Origin: JABAAI01 sp965242745
GTDB taxonomy: Bacteria; Spirochaetota; Leptospiria; Leptospirales; Leptonemataceae
Direction: 5' to 3'
NCBI GenBank assembly: GCA_965242745.1
Contig: CBDETG010000034.1
Span: 1 to 64,000, forward strand
DNA length: 64,000 bases
A program made the translations under genes and the position numbers. This document shows positions 7,942-16,069 of this stretch, piece after piece (the stretch's first letter is position 1; every line of letters starts with the position of its first letter). Below the pieces are notes generated by a model. It did no database searches. It was not told the origin of the DNA and worked only from the letters and a program-made list of their open reading frames with translations.

Positions 7942-9279
7942 ATGTCCCTCTCCACATATCATTCCTCAGAGCCTTTGCAGATCGCTCCCTTCCATTCTTT
8001 TTACGGAACAGTAGATTTGCCGGGCTCTAAGTCCATAGCAAACCGCGCTCTGCTCTGTGCTGCGCTTGCAAAGGGAACTACACAGCTCTGCCAACTGCCG
8101 CTTGCAGATGATATCGATGTTCTTTTGGCTGCTCTCCCTAAGCTTGGGGTCAGTCTGGAACTTATGCCCCGCCTATCGAAGACTAAGGTCCATGGACTGG
8201 GAGCGCCTTTTTCTGTATCTAAGAAAGTAGAATTGTATCTAGCGAATGCAGGCACAGCGCTGCGGCCTCTGACTGCCATTTTATCTGCTGGGTACGGCAG
8301 CTTTGTCCTGCAAGGCAATGCGCGGATGCGCCAGCGTCCCATAGGAGACTTGGTGCAGGCCTTGCAGGAGCTGGGCGTAGAAATCCATTGCGCTTGGAAT
8401 GCCTGCCCCCCCGTCTACATACATGCCAAGGGCCTGCATTTTGCTAAGGAAGGAGGACATATCTTTGTGCGAGCCCAAGCTTCCAGCCAATATGTTTCTG
8501 CCTTGCTGATGGCGGCGCCCTTAAGTCATGGCAACCTCACGATAGAGCTCTCTGGGAAAGTAGTCAGTCGTCCTTATATAGACTTGACTATTGCCGTGAT
8601 GCGGGAATTTGGCATACGAGTGCGGGAAGAAGGAGCCAATTGTTTTTTTATCCCCTCTCCACAGACTTACAAGGCCGTGGCAAGCTATACAATCGAGAAG
8701 GACGCTAGCGCCGCAAGTTATTTCTTAGCGGCAGGCGCCTTGCCGGGCTGCGGCCCTGTGCGCATTGAAGGACTGGGCTCTTCCTCTCGGCAGGGAGATA
8801 TCGCTTTTGCCAAACTGCTTGCGCAGATGGGGGCAAGTCTGCAGCTCAAAGAACATTCCATAGAGATATGCGGGCCTTCTAAGAAAGAAATGCCGCGCCT
8901 GCGCGCCTTGGATGTCAATATGAATGACATGCCGGATGCTGCCATGACTTTGGCTGTTTTGGCTTTGTTTTGTGATGGAAGGATGCGCATACGCGACATT
9001 GCAAATCTTCGCTTAAAGGAATCAGAGCGCATCGAGGGACTCAAAAAAGAGCTGGAGAAATTAGGGGCATCCGTGCAGGCTGCGCAGGATAGCTTGTATA
9101 TTACTCCCCCCTCTCGCTGCCGTCCTGCAAGCATTGCATGTTATGGTGATCACCGTATGGCGATGTCTTTTGCTTTGGCAGCCTATGAGACAGGAATTAT
9201 TATAGAAGACCCAGACTGCTGCGCTAAAACCTATAAGAATTTCTTTACTGATTTTCTTGCCTGCGCCTATGCGCATTAA
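7942..9279 (+). CDS. aroA: 3-phosphoshikimate 1-carboxyvinyltransferase (EPSP synthase)
   Basis: 445 residues, normal for the family. Catalyses transfer of enolpyruvyl from phosphoenolpyruvate to shikimate 3-phosphate, the sixth step of the chorismate pathway, in the cytoplasm. The N-terminal signature is LPGSKSIANRALLCAALA. The phosphoenolpyruvate site is LANAGTALRPLTAIL, where the usual LGNAGT is LANAGT. KESERIEGLKKELEKLGA and YGDHRMAMSFALAA come near the C-terminus. The Gly-to-Ala change in the NAGTA loop is of the kind seen in less glyphosate-sensitive class II enzymes, but no test can be made here. The gene overlaps the open frame of the next gene, so aroA and the thioredoxin-TPR gene are probably one transcript. 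Confidence 0.96.
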   Translation: MSLSTYHSSEPLQIAPFHSFYGTVDLPGSKSIANRALLCAALAKGTTQLCQLPLADDIDVLLAALPKLGVSLELMPRLSKTKVHGLGAPFSVSKKVELYLANAGTALRPLTAILSAGYGSFVLQGNARMRQRPIGDLVQALQELGVEIHCAWNACPPVYIHAKGLHFAKEGGHIFVRAQASSQYVSALLMAAPLSHGNLTIELSGKVVSRPYIDLTIAVMREFGIRVREEGANCFFIPSPQTYKAVASYTIEKDASAASYFLAAGALPGCGPVRIEGLGSSSRQGDIAFAKLLAQMGASLQLKEHSIEICGPSKKEMPRLRALDVNMNDMPDAAMTLAVLALFCDGRMRIRDIANLRLKESERIEGLKKELEKLGASVQAAQDSLYITPPSRCRPASIACYGDHRMAMSFALAAYETGIIIEDPDCCAKTYKNFFTDFLACAYAH

Positions 9280-9283
9280 AGCT

Positions 9284-10207
9284 ATGTCTCATCAAACTAT
9301 GTCTATAGAAGAAAAAAAAGTCTTATTATCCCTGGAGCTGCGGCGCCTTTGCCTGCCTTTGCTTGTATTGCTATGCTTGTGTTATGGACCGATTCCCTTG
9401 CAGGCGCAGGCAAGGCAAACGCAGCGCTGGTATACAAATATACAAAAAGCCCGCCTAAGCGCACGCAAGCAAAGCCGGCCGCTCTTACTGGATTTTTATG
9501 TGCCCTGGTGCGCTTATTGCGCCAAGCTCCAAAAAGAAGTCTATCCCTCTGATATAGTAAGGCAGGCCACAAGCAAATTCATAAAGCTGCGGATCAACGG
9601 GGAAAACAATCCTCAGGCCTTAGGGCCCTATCAGATCAGCGCCTTCCCTGCTATCATTTTTCTGGATTCCAATGGAGTCTATTTGGATCGGCTTGATGGT
9701 TTTGTGAATGCTGAGCGCTTAGCGCGTAAAGTACGCGATGTATATCGCAGGGCACACAAGCATGCAGGCATACTGCAGGAACTCAAGCGCCATAGCGGGA
9801 AAGCGGAGGCGCACTATAAGGCGGGCATATATTATTTTAAGGCAGGCTCCTATGCTTTGGCTCATAAACATTTTCTGAGAGCATGGCAGCTTGGGGAAAA
9901 GAAAGGCAAAGAGCAGCCTAAGCCAGCGCTTCGGGCAAGGCAGAAGAAAAGCCTTTACAACGCCTCTGTCTCATCTATGTATCAAAAAGACTACAAGCAG
10001 GCCCATCAATACTGGGAAATCTATCTCAGCCGCTATAAAGAGCAGGATCAGGATTATGTCCACGCCCGTTACTATCGAGGCATCAGCCTCTATCATTTAG
10101 GACAGAAAACAAGGGCAAAGGAAGACTTGTATTACAGCATCAAGCGCCTGCATAATAGACAAGAGCGCATCATGGCGCAGGCTCTTATACAAAGTATGGA
10201 TTCCTAA
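9284..10207 (+). CDS. Exported thioredoxin-like protein with TPR-type C-terminus
   Basis: About 307 residues from ATG 9284 (9299 is also possible; the open frame from 9257 overlaps aroA). A hydrophobic segment LPLLVLLCLCYGPIPLQAQA acts as signal peptide or anchor. The thioredoxin domain has LLLDFYVPWCAYCAKL, a WCxxC active site (CAYC) like DsbD-gamma or thioredoxin_7 proteins, and the cis-proline region ISAFPAIIFLDSNG. The C-terminal half holds helical TPR-like repeats (EAHYKAGIYYFKAGSYALAH, YYRGISLYHLGQKTRAKEDL). It probably acts on disulfides in the periplasm while the TPR part docks a partner. A domain fusion of this kind is unusual next to aroA. Confidence 0.82.
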   Translation: MSHQTMSIEEKKVLLSLELRRLCLPLLVLLCLCYGPIPLQAQARQTQRWYTNIQKARLSARKQSRPLLLDFYVPWCAYCAKLQKEVYPSDIVRQATSKFIKLRINGENNPQALGPYQISAFPAIIFLDSNGVYLDRLDGFVNAERLARKVRDVYRRAHKHAGILQELKRHSGKAEAHYKAGIYYFKAGSYALAHKHFLRAWQLGEKKGKEQPKPALRARQKKSLYNASVSSMYQKDYKQAHQYWEIYLSRYKEQDQDYVHARYYRGISLYHLGQKTRAKEDLYYSIKRLHNRQERIMAQALIQSMDS

Positions 10208-10222
10208 AGCGGGACTAAGCAT

Positions 10223-11362
10223 GTGGAGTGGGAAGGAAGAAGTTTTCTAAGCAGGGATGTGCTGGAAATGGCAGCCTACGTTCCCGGCTATCAGCCGCCT
10301 CCTTCTTTAAGTAAAGACCAGTCTTCTGCATTTCTTAAGTTAAATACCAACGAGAGCCCCTTTCCCCCATCGCCAAGCGTCATAGCCGCCATCCAAGAAG
10401 CCCTTGATGAGAAGGCTTTGCAGCTCTATCCTGATCCCTTGTCACAAGAGTTACGGCAGGCAATAGGGGAAAGCTATGCCCTTTCAGCAGAGCATGTGCT
10501 TATAGGTAATGGTTCAGATGAGCTGCTTTCACTCCTTTTTCGCGCTGTCTTGGAAAGAGATGATTCTTTGTTAGTCAATGATCCCAGCTATAGTCTCTAT
10601 CCTGTTTTAGCAAAAGCCCAAGGAGCAAAGGCAAAAGCGGTGGCTCTCAAAAAAGAAGATTGGCATATGGATTTTTGCTCTCTCAAACAAGAAGCGCTTG
10701 AGGCTGCGCAAAAAAAACGTCCCTATAAGCTGCTTGCGCTTGCAAATCCGAATGCGCCTACAGGTATCAGCGAAAAGAGAGAGGAGCTCCTGAGCTTTGT
10801 AAAAAGCAACCCAGGTCTTAGCTTAGTAGATGAGGCCTATGCGCCTTTTATGTCTTCTAGCCTTGCTGCAGAAGCGGGCGCTAAGCATTATCCTAGACTG
10901 ATCGTGTGCGGCACTTTCAGCAAGGCATATAGTTTGGCCGGCGCGCGGGTAGGCTGGCTTATTGCGCATCCCTGCTTAATAGAGCAGCTGGACAAATTGC
11001 GGGACTCCTACAATGTCAACTCTCTATCACAAAAGGCGGCTTTAGCTGCATGGTTAGATCGCAAAGAAATAGACAGACGCATCCAGATCATTTGCGCAAA
11101 CCGTACATTTTTAGCAGAGGGCTTAGGCGAACTTGGTTTTTTCACTCTCCCAAGCAGCGCCAATTTCCTTTTTACTTTTCCACCTCCGGTCTCTGTTTGC
11201 AGCGCTGCAGCTTACAATGATTTTTTAGAGCAAAAAAAAGTGCTTGTACGCTATTTCCCATCACATCCAAGGCTTGCAAAAGGGGTGCGTATTACGATCA
11301 GTCATAGGGAAGATATGGCAAGGCTTCTTGCATGCAGCAGAGAGTGGCTGGAGCGCAGATAG
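10223..11362 (+). CDS. hisC: Histidinol-phosphate aminotransferase
   Basis: 379 residues, class I/II PLP-dependent aminotransferase converting imidazole-acetol phosphate to histidinol phosphate with glutamate. It shows LNTNESPFPPSP at the N-terminus, NPNAPTG, LVDEAYAPF and the PLP-lysine motif GTFSKAYSLAGARVGW. The GTG at 10223 is preferred over ATG 10268 because the residues before that ATG (RDVLEMAAYVPGYQPP) match the usual family N-terminus. It lies 15 bases after the thioredoxin-TPR gene, so it may share the aroA transcript. No other his genes are in the window. A role in tyrosine or phenylalanine synthesis beside aroA is possible, since HisC homologues often have side activity. Confidence 0.9.
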   Translation: MEWEGRSFLSRDVLEMAAYVPGYQPPPSLSKDQSSAFLKLNTNESPFPPSPSVIAAIQEALDEKALQLYPDPLSQELRQAIGESYALSAEHVLIGNGSDELLSLLFRAVLERDDSLLVNDPSYSLYPVLAKAQGAKAKAVALKKEDWHMDFCSLKQEALEAAQKKRPYKLLALANPNAPTGISEKREELLSFVKSNPGLSLVDEAYAPFMSSSLAAEAGAKHYPRLIVCGTFSKAYSLAGARVGWLIAHPCLIEQLDKLRDSYNVNSLSQKAALAAWLDRKEIDRRIQIICANRTFLAEGLGELGFFTLPSSANFLFTFPPPVSVCSAAAYNDFLEQKKVLVRYFPSHPRLAKGVRITISHREDMARLLACSREWLERR

Positions 11363-11394
11363 CGAAGGCCTTGCAGACACGACGCTGTGATTCC

Positions 11395-11793
11395 TCAATT
11401 AGCAGCCTGTGGTGAGACAAGTAAGAAAGTTTTGATAGGAATGCTGAAGTCCTGCCCGTCTTGATCCTGCATAAGGTAGCTTCCTTCCATAGAGCCGAAC
11501 TCAGTAGGCAGAGGGCAAAAGCTTGTATATGTAAAACTCTCCTGGGGCTTAATCAAGGGCTGCTGGCCTACAACTCCGGGCCCTTCTACCTCTTCTATAC
11601 GCCCAAAGGCATCTCGGATACGCCAATAACGTCTCATGAGCTGTACTCTTAGCCGGCTTTCATTGACGATTGTGATACGATAAGCAAAGAAATACAGGGA
11701 ACGGAGTGGATGTGATCTTTCAGGCATGTACTGCGACTGTGTTTGCACGTAGATTTCAGATATAAGCTTACCAGACATACGCCCATTTTTCAT
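11395..11793 (-). CDS. apaG: ApaG domain protein
   Basis: 132 residues matching ApaG along most of its length: YFFAYRITIVNES, LMRRYWRIRDAFGRIEEVEG, GVVGQQPLIKPQESFTYTSF and GSMEGSYLMQDQDG. ApaG folds as a fibronectin-type beta sandwich; E. coli ApaG is linked to cobalt and magnesium resistance but its biochemical role is unsettled. It is a single gene on the minus strand, convergent with hisC and divergent from the tRNA-Leu region. The start ATG at 11793 is the first in the frame; a few residues later MSGKL is an alternative. Confidence 0.92.
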   Translation of the reverse strand: MKNGRMSGKLISEIYVQTQSQYMPERSHPLRSLYFFAYRITIVNESRLRVQLMRRYWRIRDAFGRIEEVEGPGVVGQQPLIKPQESFTYTSFCPLPTEFGSMEGSYLMQDQDGQDFSIPIKTFLLVSPQAAN

Positions 11794-11923
11794 GCCATAG
11801 GCCTCATTTCAAGTGATTTTCTATATTGACATATACATAAGAAACTTTTCCATGCTTATGAAAAAGCTTTTTGAGCTGTGAAAGAAGGCTCCCCCTCCTC
11901 TTAGGAGCAAGGTCTTTTGTAAA

Positions 11924-12006
<83 letters not shown>

Positions 12007-12007
<1 letters not shown>

Positions 12008-12618
12008 GCTTTCTGGCAGCACGTGTTGCGCAGTCTGGCTTGTTCTAAATTAACGTTGTATTTGGTACATATTTTTCTTAGCTTTCTGGTAGCACGTGTT
12101 GCGCAGTCTGGCTTGTTCTAAATTAACGTTGTATTTGGTACATATTTTTCTTAGCTTTCTGGTAGTACATGATGCGCAGTCTGGCTTGTTCTAAATTAAC
12201 GTTGTATTTGGCATATTTTTCTTAGCTTTCTGGCAGCACGTGTTGCGCAGTCTGGCTTGTTCTAAATTAACGTTGTATTTGGCATATTTTTCTTAGCTTT
12301 CTGGCAGCACGTGTTGCGCAGTCTGGCTTGTTCTAAATTAACGTTGTATTTGGTACATATTTTTCTTAGCTTTCTGGCAGTACGTGTTGCGCAGTCTGGC
12401 TTGTTCTAAATTAACGTTGTATTTGGTACATATTTTTCTTAGCTTTCTGGCAGCACGTTGCGCAGTCTGGCTTGTTCTAAATTAACGTTGTATTTGGTAC
12501 ATATTTTTCTTAGCTTTCTGGTAGCACGTGTTGCGCAGTCTGGCTTGTTCTAAATTAACGTTGTATTTGGTACATATTTTTCTTAGCTTTCTGGCAGTAC
12601 ATGATGCGCAGTCTGGCT
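12007..12618 (+). repeat. Tandem array of about 8.5 units (71-73 bp) derived from the rsmH 3' end
   Basis: Units begin AGCTTTCTGG(C/T)AG at 12007, 12080, 12153, 12224, 12295, 12368, 12441, 12512 and 12585, differing by a few substitutions and 2-base gaps. The last unit is the real 3' end of rsmH on the minus strand. Read on that strand, each unit repeats codons for QKAKKNMYQIQR and a stop. The array fills the space between rsmH and tRNA-Leu. There are no unique spacers, so it is not a CRISPR. Within each unit CACGTG and TTGCGCA-like short palindromes could give RNA structure. Confidence 0.92.
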
Positions 12619-13610
12619 GATCGCGAAGCTTTATTTGCGCGTATCTCTTCCTCCTTCGGGACGATAGCTTTAGGTGATACAATTACGTAATTTGCTTTTT
12701 CTGATCCTTTTCTATGCGCAGGCATAGCTACAGAGCGGAAGCTTTGCTTCACAAGCCTGTCTTCCAGAGAATGAAAAGCAATCACCAAAAAGAGCCCGCC
12801 TTGCTCTAGGCAGGGAGGCAAGTTTGCCAAGCTCTCGCGCAATATGGAAAGCTCCTGATTTACAGCAATGCGTAAGGCTTGGAATACGCGCGTTGCGGCA
12901 TGTATCTTAGTGTGCGAAGCAGGATTGCCTTTATGCCTTTTGCTTTTTGTTGTTTTTCTGTTCCTATGCTGCTTTTTAGCAATTACGCTGCGTACGAGCT
13001 CTGCAAGTTCTCTTGCGGATTCCAAAGGCCTTTGTTGTCTTGCCTTGACTATAGCTCTGGATATGAGAGAGGCATATTTCTCCTCGCCAAAAGCCAAGAA
13101 CATATCCCGCAATTCCTGCCAGGAAGCACGCAGGAGGATATGCCTTGCCTCAAACTGCATACGGGAATGATCCAGCCGCATATCCAGCTGCTCGTCTTGG
13201 TAAGAAAAGCCTCTTTTTGCTTCCTTGAAATGATACATAGCAAGTCCTAGGTCCAAAAGGATAAGGTCTGCTCCCTGCTCCATAGCATGGAGATAATGCG
13301 CGATCTTATGAAAGCTTTCATGAAAAACAAGGATACGCGCCTGCGTTAAGAGAGTCTTGAGAGAGCCGGAAAACTCACAGGCAGCAAGGTAAGGAAGCCC
13401 CTGAGCATGGAAGCGCTGCATGCTTCTTTGCAGCATCTCCCGGTCGCAGTCAAAGGCCAGCAGCTTAGCCTGCGGCAGGGCATCCAGGAGACTAAGAGTA
13501 TGCCCCCCATCACCTAAGGTGCCGTCTACTATGAGGACTTCCCTCTTATTTGCCAGATATTTTTGCGCAAAGGCATGGATTTCATTACATAATACAGGCA
13601 GATGGTACAT
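12555..13610 (-). CDS. rsmH: 16S rRNA (cytosine(1402)-N(4))-methyltransferase RsmH (MraW)
   Basis: 351 residues. Methylates N4 of C1402 in 16S rRNA with S-adenosylmethionine. Motifs: HLPVLCNEI, VDGTLGDGGHTLSLL, LLDLGLAMYHFKEAKRGFSYQDEQLDMRLD, RVFQALRIAVNQELSIL and LFLVIAFHSLEDRLVKQSF. The usual DLGVSSPQ is DLGLAMYH here, a visible departure in the substrate region. The protein ends with a non-family tail of about a dozen residues (CQKAKKNMYQIQR) encoded by the first unit of the tandem array. RsmH usually sits at the head of the division/cell-wall (mra) cluster, but no ftsL, ftsI or mur genes are near here. Confidence 0.93.
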   Translation of the reverse strand: MYHLPVLCNEIHAFAQKYLANKREVLIVDGTLGDGGHTLSLLDALPQAKLLAFDCDREMLQRSMQRFHAQGLPYLAACEFSGSLKTLLTQARILVFHESFHKIAHYLHAMEQGADLILLDLGLAMYHFKEAKRGFSYQDEQLDMRLDHSRMQFEARHILLRASWQELRDMFLAFGEEKYASLISRAIVKARQQRPLESARELAELVRSVIAKKQHRNRKTTKSKRHKGNPASHTKIHAATRVFQALRIAVNQELSILRESLANLPPCLEQGGLFLVIAFHSLEDRLVKQSFRSVAMPAHRKGSEKANYVIVSPKAIVPKEEEIRANKASRSARLRIMYCQKAKKNMYQIQR

Positions 13611-13695
13611 AGGGAAGCTGGAGCTATTGCGGGCTAAGTCTAAAGTGGCGCAGAAAGCCTGTGAAGCATGCAGCAGTGCGGGCTATTGTTAGCAA

Positions 13696-14175
13696 TCAGA
13701 CGAAGAAGGTTTGCAAGGAGCGGTAAAGGTTTACCATACTTACTGCGCTCATAGCGGCTTCTTCTCCTTTGTTGCCTGCCTTTGTACCAGAGCGTTCTAT
13801 AGCCTGCTCAATAGTATCTGTGCTAAGAATGCCAAAAAGCACAGGAAGGCCGCTGTCATAAGATGCCTGCGCTATCAGGCGGGCTGTCTGAGACGCAACA
13901 TGCTCAAAATGAGCGGTAGCGCCTCGAATAATACAACCCAAGCAGATCACAGCATCATATTTTCCGCTCTGCGCTGTTTTGAGGGCCAAAGCGCCCAGCT
14001 CAAAGCAGCCAGGAACATGTATAGAGTCTATCTTATCTTCCCTAACTCCTAAGGAAATGAGGGCATTATATGCGCCGTCTTCTAAGGCTTTGCTCAAAAA
14101 GGCATTCCACTGGCTCACAAGCAAGGCATGCCTTTGGCCCTTGCCATCCAGCTTTCCTTTCCATACATTGTTCAT
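13696..14175 (-). CDS. ribH: 6,7-dimethyl-8-ribityllumazine synthase
   Basis: 159 residues. Penultimate step of riboflavin synthesis: condensation of 5-amino-6-ribitylamino-uracil with 3,4-dihydroxybutanone phosphate, in icosahedral or pentameric assemblies. It shows HVPGCFELGALALKTAQSG, AVICLGCIIRGATAHFEHV (with the conserved histidine) and PVLFGILSTDTIEQAIERSG, then GNKGEEAAMSAVSMVNL. The length is standard. Same strand as rsmH, 85 bases upstream of it, and downstream of the VKOR-DsbA gene. Other rib genes are not in the window. Confidence 0.95.
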   Translation of the reverse strand: MNNVWKGKLDGKGQRHALLVSQWNAFLSKALEDGAYNALISLGVREDKIDSIHVPGCFELGALALKTAQSGKYDAVICLGCIIRGATAHFEHVASQTARLIAQASYDSGLPVLFGILSTDTIEQAIERSGTKAGNKGEEAAMSAVSMVNLYRSLQTFFV

Positions 14176-14274
14176 AAAGGCCTGCCAAGACTCATTTTAT
14201 ATTCTACCCAGTTTTTTAGCAAAGCATCGCCTGTCTAAGCGCAAAGGGCAAGGCATAAGCTTCACGATGATTCT

Positions 14275-15666
14275 TTACTCAGCCTGTTTTGCTAAAAAAA
14301 ATTCTATGGCCTTTTTACCTTCTTGCTTTAGGACCAGAGCATCTATTACGCGCACAAGCCATTTGCTTTGAGGCACGCCTGCAGGCAAAAGACGGCCATT
14401 GACTACAAAGGTAGGTGTGGCAGAAATCTCAAAGGCTTGGGCTGCCTTCACATCAGACATGATTGCCTCCTGAGTGCTGCGCCTTTGCATACACTCTTTG
14501 AATTGCGGCCAGTTGCCTCCCAGTTCCTCGTTTAGCTTTGCAAGGGAAGCTTCTCCTATTGCTGTATGGCTGCTCTGGAAGGCAAAAAGGCGATGAAAAA
14601 AGTCTGAGAAATAGCTCTCCTGCGCACTGCAAATGGCAGCGCGGGCTCCCTCACAAGAAGCCTGATCGGCTTGCTTATGACGAATGGCAGGGTTGCAATG
14701 GGCGTCCAAGGGGAAGTAGCGGTAATACACTTTAATTCTTCCTGGCCAGCGCTTTTTTAAGGCCTGTGTTAATTTCGTGCCATGCAGGCAATGAGGACAA
14801 CGGAAGTCCAGCCACTCATGTATACTAATATAAGCATCCGGCCCTCCTTCATAAGAGGGCGATTGGGGAGCATGCTTTGTGAGGTCTACAAGCTTCATAC
14901 TTTCCAATTCACGCAGGACAGAAGCTACTTTGCTCATTTCCAAAAGAGGAAAATTTTGCCTGAACGCAAGGCCCGATCCCGCATGACTATGACTATGATT
15001 ATGATTATGCCCTTGATGAGCAGTATGCTCTTTTGCAGGAGAAGGCATCAGGAAGACAATGCACAAGGATAACAGAAGCGCTCCGCCCAAGGGAAGGCCT
15101 AGCGCCTGGGAGAGACGCAAAAGCAAAGCCAGAGGCTCTCTCGTGCCTTGCTTTTGCTTTTGCCTGTAATGCGGGTCTAAATACAGCCACAGCGCAGATA
15201 GTAGAATACAAAACTGGCATATATAAGTATACACACAAAGCAGGCAGGGGTGGACTAGGACAAACATATTACGATAGGCTAAAAATATATCTACTACAAA
15301 GCCAAAGACAGCGAAAAAAGCTAAGGCGCTTGTGAGAAGGGAAGTAGAGGAAGGCTTAGAGCTTCTGCTTTGCCACAGCAGGCTAAGCGCTAAAGCTGTT
15401 ATGAAAGCGTAATAAAAGAGTCCGAGCGAGGCGATGGAGAGCTCTATGCTTGTAAAGGGGATTTGGAAACGAGAATGCCGGCTTTTGCCTAACTCGGCGC
15501 AGCCGTCTACCTGATCTATGGCGCAGCCGAAAGAAGAAGTACATGCGCCGCTGTGTTTGCATACCAAAAACAAAGAAAGGACGAAGGCCAGCAATGCAAA
15601 GACAAGCAAAGCAAGCAATACATACGAAATGCGCGCTCTGTTTTTATGAGAATTAGCTAAGGACAC
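14275..15666 (-). CDS. VKOR-DsbA fusion: membrane disulfide-bond formation protein
   Basis: About 463 residues from GTG 15666; the open frame extends to 15798 but a promoter lies inside that extension. The N-terminal half is a vitamin K epoxide reductase domain with several membrane helices: a Cys pair in CAIDQVDGCAELG, the conserved serine region SIASLGLFYY and the quinone-site HPCLLCVYTY (CxxC). A histidine-rich linker (HQGHNHNHSHSH) leads to a DsbA-like thioredoxin domain with DFRCPHCLHGT (CPHC) and cis-proline SATPTFVVNG. It would oxidise cysteines of exported proteins and pass electrons to quinone, replacing DsbA plus DsbB. The His-rich linker is unusual and could bind metal. Confidence 0.9.
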   Translation of the reverse strand: MSLANSHKNRARISYVLLALLVFALLAFVLSLFLVCKHSGACTSSFGCAIDQVDGCAELGKSRHSRFQIPFTSIELSIASLGLFYYAFITALALSLLWQSRSSKPSSTSLLTSALAFFAVFGFVVDIFLAYRNMFVLVHPCLLCVYTYICQFCILLSALWLYLDPHYRQKQKQGTREPLALLLRLSQALGLPLGGALLLSLCIVFLMPSPAKEHTAHQGHNHNHSHSHAGSGLAFRQNFPLLEMSKVASVLRELESMKLVDLTKHAPQSPSYEGGPDAYISIHEWLDFRCPHCLHGTKLTQALKKRWPGRIKVYYRYFPLDAHCNPAIRHKQADQASCEGARAAICSAQESYFSDFFHRLFAFQSSHTAIGEASLAKLNEELGGNWPQFKECMQRRSTQEAIMSDVKAAQAFEISATPTFVVNGRLLPAGVPQSKWLVRVIDALVLKQEGKKAIEFFLAKQAE

Positions 15667-15676
15667 CAGGCGCCAT

Positions 15677-15704
15677 ACTATAGGAAGCTCTGATATTAGG
15701 TCAA
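15677..15704 (-). promoter_or_regulatory. Promoter candidate for the VKOR-DsbA gene
   Basis: On the minus strand TTGACC (15704-15699), a 16-base spacer and TATAGT (15682-15677). Transcription would start a few bases before GTG 15666, giving a near-leaderless message and supporting that start over the open frame from 15798. Confidence 0.4.
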
Positions 15705-15887
15705 GAATTTTTCTTATATTTAGTATATTAGTAAAATTATGCAAAAGCAATTTCAAATTAGGACAATCATAGACATTTTGCATGCCTATGATTTGCACTG
15801 GATTGTTCTGATATGTACAGCTCCAGAAAAAACCATATCCCTATTGCCAGCCCTGGAGTACTAGAACGTAATAGAGACTCAGAGCCA

Positions 15888-15919
15888 CCACCCACCCCCC
15901 TCAATGGATGGGTGGGTGG
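15888..15919. other. GC-rich hairpin in the divergent spacer
   Basis: CCACCCACCC (15888-15897) and GGGTGGGTGG (15910-15919) form a perfect 10-bp stem with a 12-base loop, followed by T-rich sequence. It lies between the divergent VKOR-DsbA and lipoprotein genes. The plus strand has three adjacent GGG runs. It could insulate the two genes or form a non-B structure. The rest of the spacer 15667-16069 shows only the promoters listed here. Confidence 0.6.
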
Positions 15920-15980
15920 GAGTCAAGGTTTTCATCTGCTTTTTTGTTCCCCACTTTTTTCGTTTTTTCTAAAAAAATGC

Positions 15981-16009
15981 TTGCCCTTGTTTCCCGCCCT
16001 GGCTAAATT
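15981..16009 (+). promoter_or_regulatory. Promoter candidate for the large surface lipoprotein
   Basis: TTGCCC at 15981-15986, a 17-base spacer and TAAATT at 16004-16009, some 60 bases before the start codon at 16070. AAGGAGG at 16055-16061 is a strong ribosome binding site, 8 bases before ATG 16070 and too close to ATG 16064. Confidence 0.42.
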
Positions 16010-16069
16010 AGTAATAGAACTGTCTTGCAAAGCGGGGCAGTCATTTTTTATATAAAGGAGGACATGAAG

